The notes: generated by a model from the sequence alone, not told the origin. 34,802 nucleotides of DNA from Eubacterium sp. (GCA_017463985.1 JAFUEH010000029.1:1-34802), one strand, 5' to 3'. Shown: positions 1 to 7,585, numbered from the stretch's first letter. A program made the numbers and translations.

Positions 1-180
1 AGCGACCGTTAACCCACTGCCAGCCGGTCTGCATCGCGCCGGAACCGTTCATAAAGTACCAGCGACCGTTAACCCACTGCCAGCCGGTCTGCATCGCGCC
101 TGAACCGTTCATAAAGTACCAGCGACCATTAACCCACTGCCAGCCGGTCTGCATCGCGCCGGAACTGTTCATAAAGTACC
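1..180 (-). repeat. Three near-identical 60-bp tandem repeats encoding wall-binding modules
   Basis: Units 1-60, 61-120 and 121-180 differ from each other at only one to three positions each. A fourth unit, 181-240, is clearly diverged. Each unit encodes one 20-residue wall-binding repeat in the minus-strand CAP gene. The array runs off the left edge, so the copy number is unknown. There are no spacers and the array is coding, so it is not a CRISPR. Confidence 0.93.
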
Positions 181-1354
181 AATGACCGTTGATATACTTC
201 CAACCAGTAAGCGCTCGGCCGTAGTCATAAAAATACCATGTATCACCGAATCTCTGCCAGCCGTTCAGCAAGGTAGGCGCTACAGGTTGGAGAATGTCAT
301 CTTCACTATCTCCACTGTCATCATTATCTGCCGGAGGCGTTTCAGGATCTTGTTGCGGCTTTACAGAATCAGTTTTCTTTATTGAAATGGTAACCGGATA
401 TTTTCTGCCTTGATATTCAGTGAACATCGTTGCCGTTGTATTTTCATTAACAAGAACAGTAAACACGCCGTTTTCGTCAATACTAACTTTACTCGGCTCG
501 CTGGTTGAATAGCTCACTTTCGATGGGTCAATAATCAATGTGTCATATCCTTCGATATTGTCTCTGATGCGAAGGACCAATTTATCCTTATCACCCACAC
601 AATAGTTCGCATCACCTGAATACTGTTCTTGGCTGTATTCCACATCCATAATATCAGTGAACAAAATGTACTTTCTTGCAAACAGATTACCGTCAACATT
701 ACAAGCTTCAACCTTTATCGTTCTCAAGACAGGTTCAACAGAACAATCCGAAGCAGTAATCACTTGTTCTGCTTCATAAGTACAAAAAATCTGAATATAC
801 ACAGAGAAACCTACGCCTTCAAAACAACCGACGCCTGTTGATTTAGCTGACTGCAAGAAATTATTTCTATGTCCTGAGGAATTGTACCATGAAAGAGCGG
901 CAGTTTTTCCGTCAAAACAACCGCTAACCAGGTTCTCGCCACTGAACCCTCCATAGTTATTACCAGTATAGTTCCCGTAATACTTGCTTCTGTCAAAAAC
1001 AAGAATGTCGTATTCAACCCCGTCATAAACTATCGAAGTTTCTCCGGTTACCAATTCATCAATGTGTTTGCCATTGGGTCTTCCGTGACTATAATCGACA
1101 GCACACTCGGCAGCACGACACATAGCAATTTCCATAAGGGTTTTATCCATCACCAACGGCTGCCGCCCATAGTCAGCACGATACTGATTTATACAATCAA
1201 GGCACTTGAACGCTTCCTGATAATTACAGTAACCGTAAACATCAAGAACATCAAGCTCATCGGCGGTAGGTCTGGAAGCGGCCTGCGCAGTAATCGGCGT
1301 TGTGCTTACAAGGAGCAGCACAGCCGTTATCAACATAATCAATATTTTTTTCAT
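1..1354 (-). CDS. Secreted CAP-domain protein with cell-wall-binding repeats (partial)
   Basis: The frame is open from an ATG at 1354 to the left edge (451 codons, no stop), so the C-terminus is missing. AAAGGAGG at 1363-1370 sets the start. Residues 1-26 form a signal peptide (MKKILIML..., cleavage near AQA-A). Residues about 45-195 are a CAP/SCP-like domain: INQYRA, an active-site-type His in DYSHGRPNG, Glu in GENL, and SSGHRNNF. A beta-rich Ig-like stretch (about 200-325) and an acidic, Pro-rich linker follow. From about residue 355 there are choline-binding-like repeats of the form GWQWVNGRWYFMNGSGAMQT. CAP proteins of Firmicutes are secreted; the Trp/Tyr repeats normally bind wall polymers, so a surface-attached protein is inferred. 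It is the downstream gene of a two-gene operon with the membrane protein at 1369-1860. The precise activity is unknown. Confidence 0.88.
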   Translation of the reverse strand, partial: MKKILIMLITAVLLLVSTTPITAQAASRPTADELDVLDVYGYCNYQEAFKCLDCINQYRADYGRQPLVMDKTLMEIAMCRAAECAVDYSHGRPNGKHIDELVTGETSIVYDGVEYDILVFDRSKYYGNYTGNNYGGFSGENLVSGCFDGKTAALSWYNSSGHRNNFLQSAKSTGVGCFEGVGFSVYIQIFCTYEAEQVITASDCSVEPVLRTIKVEACNVDGNLFARKYILFTDIMDVEYSQEQYSGDANYCVGDKDKLVLRIRDNIEGYDTLIIDPSKVSYSTSEPSKVSIDENGVFTVLVNENTTATMFTEYQGRKYPVTISIKKTDSVKPQQDPETPPADNDDSGDSEDDILQPVAPTLLNGWQRFGDTWYFYDYGRALTGWKYINGHWYFMNSSGAMQTGWQWVNGRWYFMNGSGAMQTGWQWVNGRWYFMNGSGAMQTGWQWVNGR

Positions 1355-1368
1355 TTGTAAAACCTCCT

Positions 1369-1860
1369 TTAACGCGCAAATATAAGTACCAGTTTTAAAA
1401 TCGCAAAAGAAAGAGCAACGCCAATCACAATTGTAATCAGAATCAACGCCACACACGCAAAAGCTGTCAAAAGCATAGCAACTACCATCCCCAGCACAGC
1501 ACTTCCGATGGAAGTCAGATATTCCGCAAAGCCATAAGAAGATAGTTTACGCAAGGAGAAATTAAACCGAAGCCACAGAATGGCAGTAATTATCGGAACG
1601 GAATAGGGAGCTGCCTCTTGTGTAAAGGCTACAACGCCTTCAGCAAACAGCAACAGCGCTTTTGGTTTTATCCAGTTCATATCAAACTCAAAATTCACTA
1701 CTACCGGCAACAACCACATTTCGACTGCTGCAACTATACCGGCGGAAAGTAGAAAAGTAATCAACCAAAAAGCAACTGGCTTATTGTACCAATGGTTGTT
1801 ACTTTTTGGCACATAATCTTCAGCGATATTATATGCCAGCACCTTTGAATTATTTGTCAT
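1369..1860 (-). CDS. Small multi-pass membrane protein of unknown function
   Basis: A 163-residue protein starting at ATG 1860 after a clear AGGAGG (about 1866-1872). Hydrophobic segments are visible at about 29-52, 63-79, 86-99 and two more between 113 and 162. The N-terminal 28 residues are polar. I see no catalytic motif and do not recognise the family. Its stop lies 14 bp before the start of the CAP protein gene, whose ribosome binding site overlaps this stop, so the two are almost certainly co-transcribed. This suggests, without proving, a role in export, anchoring or sensing linked to that surface protein. A promoter with a palindrome in its spacer lies just upstream. Confidence 0.8.
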   Translation of the reverse strand: MTNNSKVLAYNIAEDYVPKSNNHWYNKPVAFWLITFLLSAGIVAAVEMWLLPVVVNFEFDMNWIKPKALLLFAEGVVAFTQEAAPYSVPIITAILWLRFNFSLRKLSSYGFAEYLTSIGSAVLGMVVAMLLTAFACVALILITIVIGVALSFAILKLVLIFAR

Positions 1861-1893
1861 AACAAAACCTCCTGAACTATAATTTACACTTTG

Positions 1894-1922
1894 ATATTAA
1901 CAAACGGACGTTTGTAATGCAA
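1894..1922 (-). promoter_or_regulatory. Promoter with a 16-bp palindromic operator in its spacer
   Basis: On the minus strand a TTGCAT -35 (1917-1922) and a TAATAT -10 (1894-1899) are separated by 17 bp. The perfect palindrome ACAAACGTCCGTTTGT (1900-1915) fills the spacer. A repressor bound there would block polymerase. The size and position are typical of TetR-type or other small dimeric repressors (inference). A second possible promoter is TTGTCA/TATATT with a 16-bp spacer at 1982-2009. Confidence 0.5.
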
Positions 1923-2114
1923 ATGTGTAATTATATTTTTATAGTAACTGTACTGATATTGGTACAGAAAGTTATAAATTTAATATAACAAAAAGATTTC
2001 ACTTGACAATGCTTATTGCAAAAATGTACAAAAAAATGACAAAAAAAGCATATTTCAAATAAAAAACAGGGGTTGACAACCGAAAATCACTCGTTCTTAT
2101 CGGCACAGTAAATA

Positions 2115-2144
2115 AAAAAGTCTCTCATAATTGAAAGACTTTTT
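2115..2144 (-). terminator. Rho-independent terminator of the coiled-coil gene
   Basis: The arms AAAAAGTCT and AGACTTTTT flank a loop of about 12 nt and are followed on the minus strand by a T-rich run. The hairpin overlaps the stop codon at 2143-2145. Confidence 0.7.
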
Positions 2145-2778
2145 AATGTCTGCTAAACTCTGTTTTCGCTTTGTAGGCTGCAATCCGTGCCTTTAGGTCG
2201 CGGTTTTCGGTCTGCAGATTTTCAATTTTTAATTCCAGTGCTGCAATCGTTTCGCGTTTCTCCGCTATATCACATCGCAAATCCCTGTTTTCAGCAGATA
2301 ATAATTCATTTTGCTGATAAAGTACATTGATACCGTCAATAAAATAATCCTTGCTTTTTCCGTTATCAATAAGTTCTTTTTTAAGTTCTTTATGATATTT
2401 CATATCATCGTATAATTCTTGAAGTTGTGATGACATTATGGTGTTACCGTGTTTTTCCGATTCAATAGTAGGTAGCAGCCTTTCTAATAAAACATCTCTC
2501 ACTTTGCGAGAATTATCGTTGATATTGTCAATTTTTGGTGCCATTGTCCCTGTGTCTCCCTTAACAGAGTTCACTTTATCGTCAATCGCCTTTCCTTGCT
2601 TTGATGAGCGAATAACATCCGCTAATATGACACCAATCACACCAATTATCGCAACAATCAATGACACTATTTCTGTTGTCAAACCAACTCCACTTCCTTT
2701 ACCGTTATTTAATTCACATAGTATTAGTGCATAAATAATTATAATAAATGAAGTAGTTCTTGTCAATTTGAAATCCAT
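2143..2778 (-). CDS. Membrane-anchored coiled-coil protein, unknown function
   Basis: The ATG at 2778 is preceded by GAGGAG with about 10 nt spacing and gives 211 residues. Residues about 9-22 are hydrophobic (TSFIIIIYALIL), and a second, better membrane helix (IVSLIVAIIGVIGVILA) follows at about 36-53. The rest is charged. The last 55 residues form a clear heptad-rich coiled coil ending in LKIENLQTENRDLKARIAAY. An alternative TTG start at 2682, with GGAAGTGGAG in front, would give 179 residues with only the second helix. The frame stays open further upstream to 2877 but without good start signals. I do not recognise the family. An N-terminal anchor with a long cytoplasmic coiled coil suggests a scaffold or a small element-borne accessory protein. 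A terminator overlaps the stop. Confidence 0.7.
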   Translation of the reverse strand: MDFKLTRTTSFIIIIYALILCELNNGKGSGVGLTTEIVSLIVAIIGVIGVILADVIRSSKQGKAIDDKVNSVKGDTGTMAPKIDNINDNSRKVRDVLLERLLPTIESEKHGNTIMSSQLQELYDDMKYHKELKKELIDNGKSKDYFIDGINVLYQQNELLSAENRDLRCDIAEKRETIAALELKIENLQTENRDLKARIAAYKAKTEFSRH

Positions 2779-3026
2779 CGTATCGATACTCCTCAAAATA
2801 TATAAATTAGGACAAACGCGTTTAAAACCGAACCTTCCGAAGCGGATGAGCTTCACTTCTGACCTTGTGAGCATCAATCCGCCTCGGTGGTTTTTCTTGC
2901 CGTGTGCAAGCGGAGTTAGGAGGTTATTAGAATCGCCGATAAATCGGCAGTGGAAACCGCAACTTGAACTTTTATTCTTTTTTATATAAAATATATTTGA
3001 AATAACTAAATGAAAATGGTGATTAT

Positions 3027-3713
3027 ATGAAAAACAACAGCGACATCCAAACGCTCATCGATAACATTATCGCTTCAAATGCCTTGAAGGAATTTAAATA
3101 TCAAAAGGAGTTCCTCAAATTGTGGAAACAAAAGCTACTTAAGTACTCTAAATCAGAATTTGCTTTTGTAAGCAATCCAAATGATAATAGCCAAATTTAT
3201 CATTATGACGGAATTGTATTTGATACATATATCTGTTTTGATATAAACGTTGATTATTTATTATCTGCACTTCAAGTAGAACGAAAGCTTGATAAAGAAC
3301 ATCAATTCGCTGAAGTAGAATTAAACACTCAAGGTTACGAATTGTTCTATGGTAAAGAAGAATGCTTTTATACACATTATTCTCCGAGTGAATTGCAACC
3401 TTACTATGATAATCTTCATCCAGTTCTCATAACGCCATTCCCGCTTGTGCCTGCCAAATTAACAGTTATTGATGGCAATCATCGCGTATGTAAACAGATT
3501 TTGGAGAAGAAAACCACAATTGGAGCATACTACGTGCTTGACGGCGCTATTTGCTTATCGTTAATGACACAATTTCAGATTTGCCTTTACTGTTTTTTGT
3601 TTGATGTCTCAAGAATTATTTACAACACAGGTAAAATCAGCGATGGAAACATCCGCAATGGGTTATATATTTTTAATAGTAATTCATCTATGCATATTGC
3701 TCTTAATAGATAA
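3027..3713 (+). CDS. ParB/sulfiredoxin-like domain protein, function unknown
   Basis: A 228-residue protein with ATG at 3027 after GGTGAT. The central motif VIDGNHRVCKQ (about residues 148-158) matches the G-(N/H)-x-R signature of the ParB N-terminal nuclease/CTPase-like fold, preceded by PLVPAKLTV as expected for the strand leading into it. There is no DNA-binding HTH as in partition ParBs, and the protein is short. Similar stand-alone domains occur in many Firmicutes accessory regions with unknown roles. The strongly AT-rich composition contrasts with the backbone and suggests transfer. The 3' end contains a short AT-rich inverted repeat (TAATAGAT/ATCTATTA, 3704-3724) across the stop. The last 30 bp overlap a convergent small frame on the minus strand. 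Confidence 0.7.
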   Translation: MKNNSDIQTLIDNIIASNALKEFKYQKEFLKLWKQKLLKYSKSEFAFVSNPNDNSQIYHYDGIVFDTYICFDINVDYLLSALQVERKLDKEHQFAEVELNTQGYELFYGKEECFYTHYSPSELQPYYDNLHPVLITPFPLVPAKLTVIDGNHRVCKQILEKKTTIGAYYVLDGAICLSLMTQFQICLYCFLFDVSRIIYNTGKISDGNIRNGLYIFNSNSSMHIALNR

Positions 3714-3833
3714 GCAATCTATTAGTCCGTTCATATACTGTATTTCAAAATGAGGGTTAATTTCTAACAGTTTGTTATAGTCCTCCTGCGGATTAACTAT
3801 AACCAGTTTTCGATTATCCATTGACTCTTTCAT
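3684..3833 (-). CDS. Possible small protein (49 aa) coupled to the upstream gene
   Basis: An ATG at 3833 lies 1 bp beyond the stop of the upstream gene (3835-4509) and is preceded by GGGAGG, so translation could be coupled. The 49-residue product begins MKESMDNRKLVIVNPQEDYN and has no membrane segment or known motif. It overlaps the 3' end of the convergent gene ending at 3713 by 30 bp. It could be a genuine small protein or the surviving N-terminus of a longer gene. The ribosome binding site and spacing are the main support. Confidence 0.45.
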   Translation of the reverse strand: MKESMDNRKLVIVNPQEDYNKLLEINPHFEIQYMNGLIDCLSIKSNMHR

Positions 3834-3834
3834 A

Positions 3835-4509
3835 CTACCTCCCTTGAACTATATCGCCTCTGCTCTGATGAGGCGCAATACTCTTTTCTGATTCCTCAAG
3901 GCAGGCAAGAAGGTCTCTGTAATTCTGTGAAGTTGCATTGCCGGCAAGGTAGCCGTGAAGTTCTCCGATCCACGCTTCGCAAAAATCATCCTTGTCCGGA
4001 TACTGACGTACCCAGTGGCGTTTTGTAAACTCTTTTAAGTGCCGCTGGTGCTTCTCGATGAAGCCGGTATAGTCGCAAATGGCATTTTTCGGGTCAACTG
4101 TTTCAATATGCGTGTATAAGAATCGGCATAATTGGTAATACGGCTCATTTTGATGCTTTACAAACTCTTCAGGAGAAATATAGCAAGCAGTAACAACCTC
4201 ATCAAATTCCTTGTCGCCGGTATCCAAATCGCTTTGTTCACAATAAAGCAACCCGTATAAAGTTGAATTGTCGAATAGGTTAATTGCTTCGTGGCAGCCT
4301 ACACCGAGATTCTTCATATCTTTTATTTTCTGAATCTTTTCCGGCTCACTGTACCAAAAAGCACAATTTACCAAATGAGAGTGAACAGGGTTGGGAAAGC
4401 GACAGCGAAATTCGTTAATTGCCTCCTGCATCGTTCTTGCCTCAATGGTTAAATAACCTCTTTGGTACGGAAATTGTCTGTCCGAACCGAAAGTAAATAA
4501 AGTCTCCAT
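3835..4509 (-). CDS. Hypothetical protein of accessory/mobile DNA
   Basis: A 224-residue soluble protein starting METLFTFGSDRQFPYQRGYL; ATG 4509 follows AAGGAGG with good spacing. No membrane segment or signal peptide is present. The N-terminal 45 residues (YLTIEARTMQEAINEFRCRFPN) have the look of a small alpha/beta domain of the kind found in hypothetical proteins of Clostridia integrative elements; this is an impression, not a search result. The middle is rich in Cys, His and aromatic residues without a clear metal motif. It lies 11 bp downstream of the gene at 4521-4901 and 1 bp upstream of the 49-residue frame, so a three-gene operon is likely. The function is not recognised. Confidence 0.72.
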   Translation of the reverse strand: METLFTFGSDRQFPYQRGYLTIEARTMQEAINEFRCRFPNPVHSHLVNCAFWYSEPEKIQKIKDMKNLGVGCHEAINLFDNSTLYGLLYCEQSDLDTGDKEFDEVVTACYISPEEFVKHQNEPYYQLCRFLYTHIETVDPKNAICDYTGFIEKHQRHLKEFTKRHWVRQYPDKDDFCEAWIGELHGYLAGNATSQNYRDLLACLEESEKSIAPHQSRGDIVQGR

Positions 4510-4520
4510 AATCGTCCTCC

Positions 4521-4901
4521 TTAAACGATAAAGCCAAGCTCTTCGGCAAGGCTCTGAATGATTAAATCAATGTCGTTATTGGCGCGGATTTCCTCTTGCA
4601 AATCAAAAAATTCCGCATCTTTTAGTTTTCCGTAAAAATCATCAAGCCGTTGCAGCACCTCGGCTTCAGGCTCGGCAAAACAATAGTGACCAAAAGCACT
4701 AACTGCCCCGCCGAAACTGTTCTGCTCGTTGATTACCATACTCACTATATAGCCTTCCTTCTGATACGATGCTATATAAACTCTTTTTTGTAAGTTCAAA
4801 AAGAAGATGACTGCTGCATCACCCAAATCTGTTAAAAATCCCCGACCATCGCCGCCTTTTTCTTTCACTTTATCAAGCAAGAGGTCAAGCTGTCTGTTCA
4901 A
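4521..4901 (-). CDS. Hypothetical protein, first gene of a small operon
   Basis: A 126-residue acidic soluble protein. The only plausible start is TTG at 4901; AAAGGG lies about 10 nt upstream. The N-terminus NRQLDLLLDKVKEKGG is helical. Residues 25-55 look like beta strands (AAVIFFLNLQKRVYIASY), and the C-terminal third is helical and acidic (LQEEIRANNDIDLIIQSL). There are no catalytic motifs. It lies 11 bp upstream of the 224-residue gene on the same strand. Its family is unknown to me; the context (ParAB, tRNA genes, low GC) suggests an accessory or mobile-element gene. Confidence 0.65.
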   Translation of the reverse strand: MNRQLDLLLDKVKEKGGDGRGFLTDLGDAAVIFFLNLQKRVYIASYQKEGYIVSMVINEQNSFGGAVSAFGHYCFAEPEAEVLQRLDDFYGKLKDAEFFDLQEEIRANNDIDLIIQSLAEELGFIV

Positions 4902-5384
4902 TAACCGTCAACCCTTTCTTTTAGCACAAGCGATGTATACTTATTCACTTACGCATAAAACAATAATTAAAAATGCTCAATTTGTTTATTTTACGCATTC
5001 GGGCGAATATTTCCTTTCAGTAGGGTATTGATATTCACTCTCTTTTGAACTAACTTGGTACTTTACTACGCCTTAAAGAAACGAAAATTTAAAGCACTTA
5101 CAAACTTAAATTCCAGCAACTTATGGCTTATTGCAATATAAAAAGCCTAAAAAATACTGTTTTTCAGCGGTTTGTTCAAATGTGAAAATCGCAGTTAAAA
5201 ATGAGCATAAAAAATGAGCCGTCATCTAACCAAATTCCGACGGCTCCCGTGCTTGCGGCAGAGGAGAAAAAAGCCGAATACACACTGAACAAGATGTCCT
5301 TTTTTAGCAAGCGCTATGGATTTACTTTAGGGTATAAATCAAATTGTGGTTAACACAACGACTTATTGTATAATTAACACCTTA
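4902..5384. other. 483-bp intergenic stretch without a convincing gene
   Basis: This gap lies between the small hypothetical operon and tRNA-Gln. It contains a minus-strand terminator at 5207-5246 and scattered AT-rich promoter-like sequence near 4935-4975. A 50-codon plus-strand frame (5201-5353) has no ribosome binding site and runs over the terminator, so it is not called. No integrase, origin or direct repeat is seen. Confidence 0.6.
5207..5246 (-). terminator. Rho-independent terminator downstream of tRNA-Gln
   Basis: The arms GAGCCGTC (5216-5223) and GACGGCTC (5239-5246) form a perfect 8-bp stem. On the minus strand the stem is followed by ATTTTTTAT. It would end transcripts carrying tRNA-Gln and possibly parA-parB. 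Confidence 0.7.
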
Positions 5385-5459
5385 TGGCTGGGGAGGCGGG
5401 GTTTGAACCCGCGTGTGACGGAGTCAAAGTCCGTTGCCTTACCTCTTGGCTACTCCCCA
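5385..5459 (-). tRNA. tRNA-Gln (anticodon UUG)
   Basis: On the minus strand the acceptor TGGGGAG (from 5459) pairs with CTCCCCA, followed by discriminator G and an encoded CCA. The anticodon loop CTTTGAC lies between CGGA and TCCG and reads TTG, which gives glutamine. The T arm carries GGTTCAAAC. It lies 93 bp downstream of parB on the same strand. Its 3' end faces the accessory DNA to the left, a position often used for integration of elements. Confidence 0.95.
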
Positions 5460-5552
5460 ACGATTGGTGCAGCTCCCTATTATAGAATGTTTATAATATA
5501 GCAGGCTCAGAAGTAACCTTCTTCTCCCTGAGCCGAGCCACAACCTCGCCCG

Positions 5553-6665
5553 CTATTTCGTTTGTGTTGGTGTCTGACCTGACTTTGAGCGTCCGTAGTC
5601 AACAAGGAGCTTTTCCACCATGTTGGCAAGCTGCTCATCGGTCAGCGTTTTACCTTTTACGTGCCTTTCAACTGCCGCGCGGATTTTCTTCATCCCGTCC
5701 AGCGTTTCAAACACTCTTGCCTCTGCCTGCTTTGGTGTGAGGCTTTCTTTGAAATAGCCACCGAGCCTCTCATAATCGACCTTGACCGTTTCCTTTTGGT
5801 TTGGTTTCGCCTGCATCAGAATATGTATAACATCGGTCTGCGTTAAGAGACTATCCTGTGACAGACGCTTAATCTGCGTTGCCTGCTGAACCGATGGTGT
5901 TTTACCAAGTTCTTTAACCGTGTCATAAAAGAACTTCTGCTCAGTAGGTGTAAGATACGATATTTCCACCGCCGGCTTTAACGCCATTGACGGACTTTGC
6001 TTCAATGCGTCGTTATCAACCAAGTCAAGAAGCTGGGGAATGAGATTGGTAAGGCGAACATAGCGGCTAACTTGTTTTCCGCTCATTCCTTCCTCTAAAC
6101 CCAACTTATCCCTTGTTTTATCACTTGTGGACCTCGGGTCCACAAGTTCACCACTTAAATCGCTGCGTCGCCCTTGCCTGCTCATTGCCTCCATTTTCAT
6201 CTTATAAGCAAATGCTCTTTCAGATGGAAGAATCAATTCGCGCTGCTTGTTGCTGTCAACCATCATAATGGTTGCTTCCGCATCGGAAAGGTTCTTTTTG
6301 ATGATAACGGGAACTTCGCTGATTTTCGCCAACTCTGCCGCCTTATTTCTTCGATGGCCGGAAATGATTTCATAACCGCCAGCCTGTCGGGGTCTGACAA
6401 GCAGAGGAAGCAATATTCCGTTGTCTATGATGCTATCCCTCAAATCAAGCATTTCATCATCGACAACAACCTTAAACGGATGATGCGGAAATTCGTGGAG
6501 TTGTTCTCTCAGTACAACCTTATATTCTGTATCAGAGCCGTCCACATCTGCAGGTTGGTTGAATATCGCCGTATAGAACGGATTAGTTGCCGGATTCTGT
6601 TTTTCAGCGTTCACATCGCTGTAATCTAAATCTTCCGGCTTTACATCAAAATCCTTTTTAGCCAT
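5553..6665 (-). CDS. parB: ParB-family partition protein, plasmid/ICE type
   Basis: A 370-residue protein. The ATG at 6665 overlaps the 3' end of parA by 8 bp, with GGGAGG upstream. Residues about 55-150 are the ParB N-terminal CTPase/nuclease-like domain, with GGYEIISGHRRNKAAE as its signature box and PVIIKKNLSDAEA after it. A KorB-like HTH follows (EGMSGKQVSRYVRLTNLIPQLL). The C-terminal part (TLDGMKKIRAAVERHVKGK) is helical. It is longer and different from chromosomal Spo0J. No TGTTTCACGTGAAACA parS is seen, which supports a plasmid or integrative-element origin. It would load on a centromere site and work with ParA. A 25-bp perfect inverted repeat lies inside the gene (6123-6147). Composition is poorer in GC than the backbone. 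Confidence 0.9.
   Translation of the reverse strand: MAKKDFDVKPEDLDYSDVNAEKQNPATNPFYTAIFNQPADVDGSDTEYKVVLREQLHEFPHHPFKVVVDDEMLDLRDSIIDNGILLPLLVRPRQAGGYEIISGHRRNKAAELAKISEVPVIIKKNLSDAEATIMMVDSNKQRELILPSERAFAYKMKMEAMSRQGRRSDLSGELVDPRSTSDKTRDKLGLEEGMSGKQVSRYVRLTNLIPQLLDLVDNDALKQSPSMALKPAVEISYLTPTEQKFFYDTVKELGKTPSVQQATQIKRLSQDSLLTQTDVIHILMQAKPNQKETVKVDYERLGGYFKESLTPKQAEARVFETLDGMKKIRAAVERHVKGKTLTDEQLANMVEKLLVDYGRSKSGQTPTQTK
6123..6147. repeat. 25-bp perfect inverted repeat inside parB
   Basis: ACTTGTGGACC (6123-6133), spacer TCG, and GGTCCACAAGT (6137-6147) form an 11-bp perfect inverted repeat within the parB coding sequence, encoding part of GELVDPRSTSDK. It may be a ParB binding site or an mRNA hairpin; the function is not shown. 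Confidence 0.55.
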
Positions 6666-7452
6666 TCTGTAATACCTCCCTTACCAAGTTTTTATAGGCT
6701 TCGGCAACCTTGCCTTTGCCGTCGTATTTTACAACGCTCTGATGCTTCCGAGCAGCCTCAGACACGCGCACACTATAAGGTATCACCGTGTTATAAAGCC
6801 TCACGGCGCTAAAGCCTTGCTGAATGCTGTTTCTCATATAGTTATCTTCGTTCCTTCTGCCGTCAAACATTGTCAGAAAGATACCGGCAACCTTGAGGTT
6901 TGAATTGGAATACTGCCGAATCATCTGTACCGTGTTCAGCACCTGACGAATACTTGTCGCCGAGTATTCCTGCGGCTGTGCCGGGATAAGCAATTCATCG
7001 GCAGCCACCAGCGCGTTAATCGTCAGCATACCGAGGTTGGGCGGACAGTCAATGATGATATAATCGTAATCGCCTCTTACCATATCGACATACTTTTTAA
7101 TAAAGTATTCACGGCTGAGCGACATTGACATCAGGCGCACCTCAGTACCGGCATACGCGTCGCTGCTTGGAAGCAAGTCAAAGCCTTCCTCTGTTTGAAC
7201 AATGCCGCGATTGGCACTCAAAGCCTTAAAATTGATAAGGTCGTCAATCACATCTGCAATAGACTCATTGACGGCGCCTCGCTTTAAGGCGCGTGTGGAA
7301 TTGTGCTGCGGGTCGTTGTCAATCAACAAGACCTTATAGCCTTCCGACGCCAGCACCGCACTCATCGCAACGGAACTCGTTGTTTTTGCTACGCCTCCTT
7401 TTTGAATTGCCAGCGCAACAACCTTACATTCGTTTGTCTTTTTCGTATTCAT
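6658..7452 (-). CDS. parA: ParA-family partition ATPase
   Basis: A 264-residue MinD/ParA-type ATPase. ATG 7452 follows GGGAGG. The deviant Walker A is QKGGVAKTTS (residues 17-26), with the signature Lys18; the fourth glycine of the common KGGVGKTT is Ala here. Walker A' is LLIDNDPQHNST, where DxDPQ is typical, and Walker B is YDYIIIDCPPNLG. It has no N-terminal HTH, so it is of the short type Ib/chromosomal kind. ParA forms ATP-dependent gradients on DNA that move ParB complexes. It overlaps parB and is co-transcribed with it. The pairing with a non-Spo0J ParB next to tRNA genes in lower-GC DNA points to an integrated element. Confidence 0.92.
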   Translation of the reverse strand: MNTKKTNECKVVALAIQKGGVAKTTSSVAMSAVLASEGYKVLLIDNDPQHNSTRALKRGAVNESIADVIDDLINFKALSANRGIVQTEEGFDLLPSSDAYAGTEVRLMSMSLSREYFIKKYVDMVRGDYDYIIIDCPPNLGMLTINALVAADELLIPAQPQEYSATSIRQVLNTVQMIRQYSNSNLKVAGIFLTMFDGRRNEDNYMRNSIQQGFSAVRLYNTVIPYSVRVSEAARKHQSVVKYDGKGKVAEAYKNLVREVLQNG

Positions 7453-7480
7453 TCTGAATACCTCCCTAAAGTAAAATATA

Positions 7481-7515
7481 AAAAATGGGGAGCATCGTTA
7501 AAAACAATGCTCCCC
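7481..7515 (-). terminator. Second terminator behind tRNA-Ser
   Basis: The arms GGGGAGCAT (7487-7495) and ATGCTCCCC (7507-7515) are followed on the minus strand by ATTTTTTAT. It lies about 30 bp upstream of parA and separates parA from tRNA-Ser transcription. Confidence 0.75.
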
Positions 7516-7544
7516 GTTTTTACGGATGTATTCATCATTGCGAC

Positions 7545-7580
7545 AAAAAATAAACCCCTCTGACTTAACAGAGGGGTTTA
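7545..7580 (-). terminator. Terminator of tRNA-Ser
   Basis: TAAACCCCTCTG (7551-7562) and CAGAGGGGTTTA (7569-7580) make a perfect 12-bp stem with a 6-nt loop. The stem is followed on the minus strand by a T run and begins 5 nt after the tRNA 3' end. Confidence 0.88.
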
Positions 7581-7585
7581 TGGTT

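Noticed and set aside
1-180. Regular 60-bp repeats suggestive of a CRISPR array
   Set aside because: The units are contiguous with no unique spacers and encode wall-binding modules in frame.
811-1026. 71-codon minus-strand frame
   Set aside because: It lies in another frame inside the CAP gene, which is open from 1354 to the edge with signal peptide and CAP motifs.
2068-2081. GGTTGACAACC palindrome with a TTGACA as a plus-strand promoter
   Set aside because: No matching -10 and no plus-strand gene follows within reach.
5201-5353. 50-codon plus-strand frame starting MSIKNEPSSNQ
   Set aside because: It has no ribosome binding site and spans the minus-strand terminator at 5207-5246; possibly a remnant, but not supported as a gene.
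6658-7452. Chromosomal Soj/Spo0J pair near the origin
   Set aside because: The ParB partner is longer and different from Spo0J, no consensus parS is seen, and neighbours (rsmG, mnmG, dnaA) are absent.
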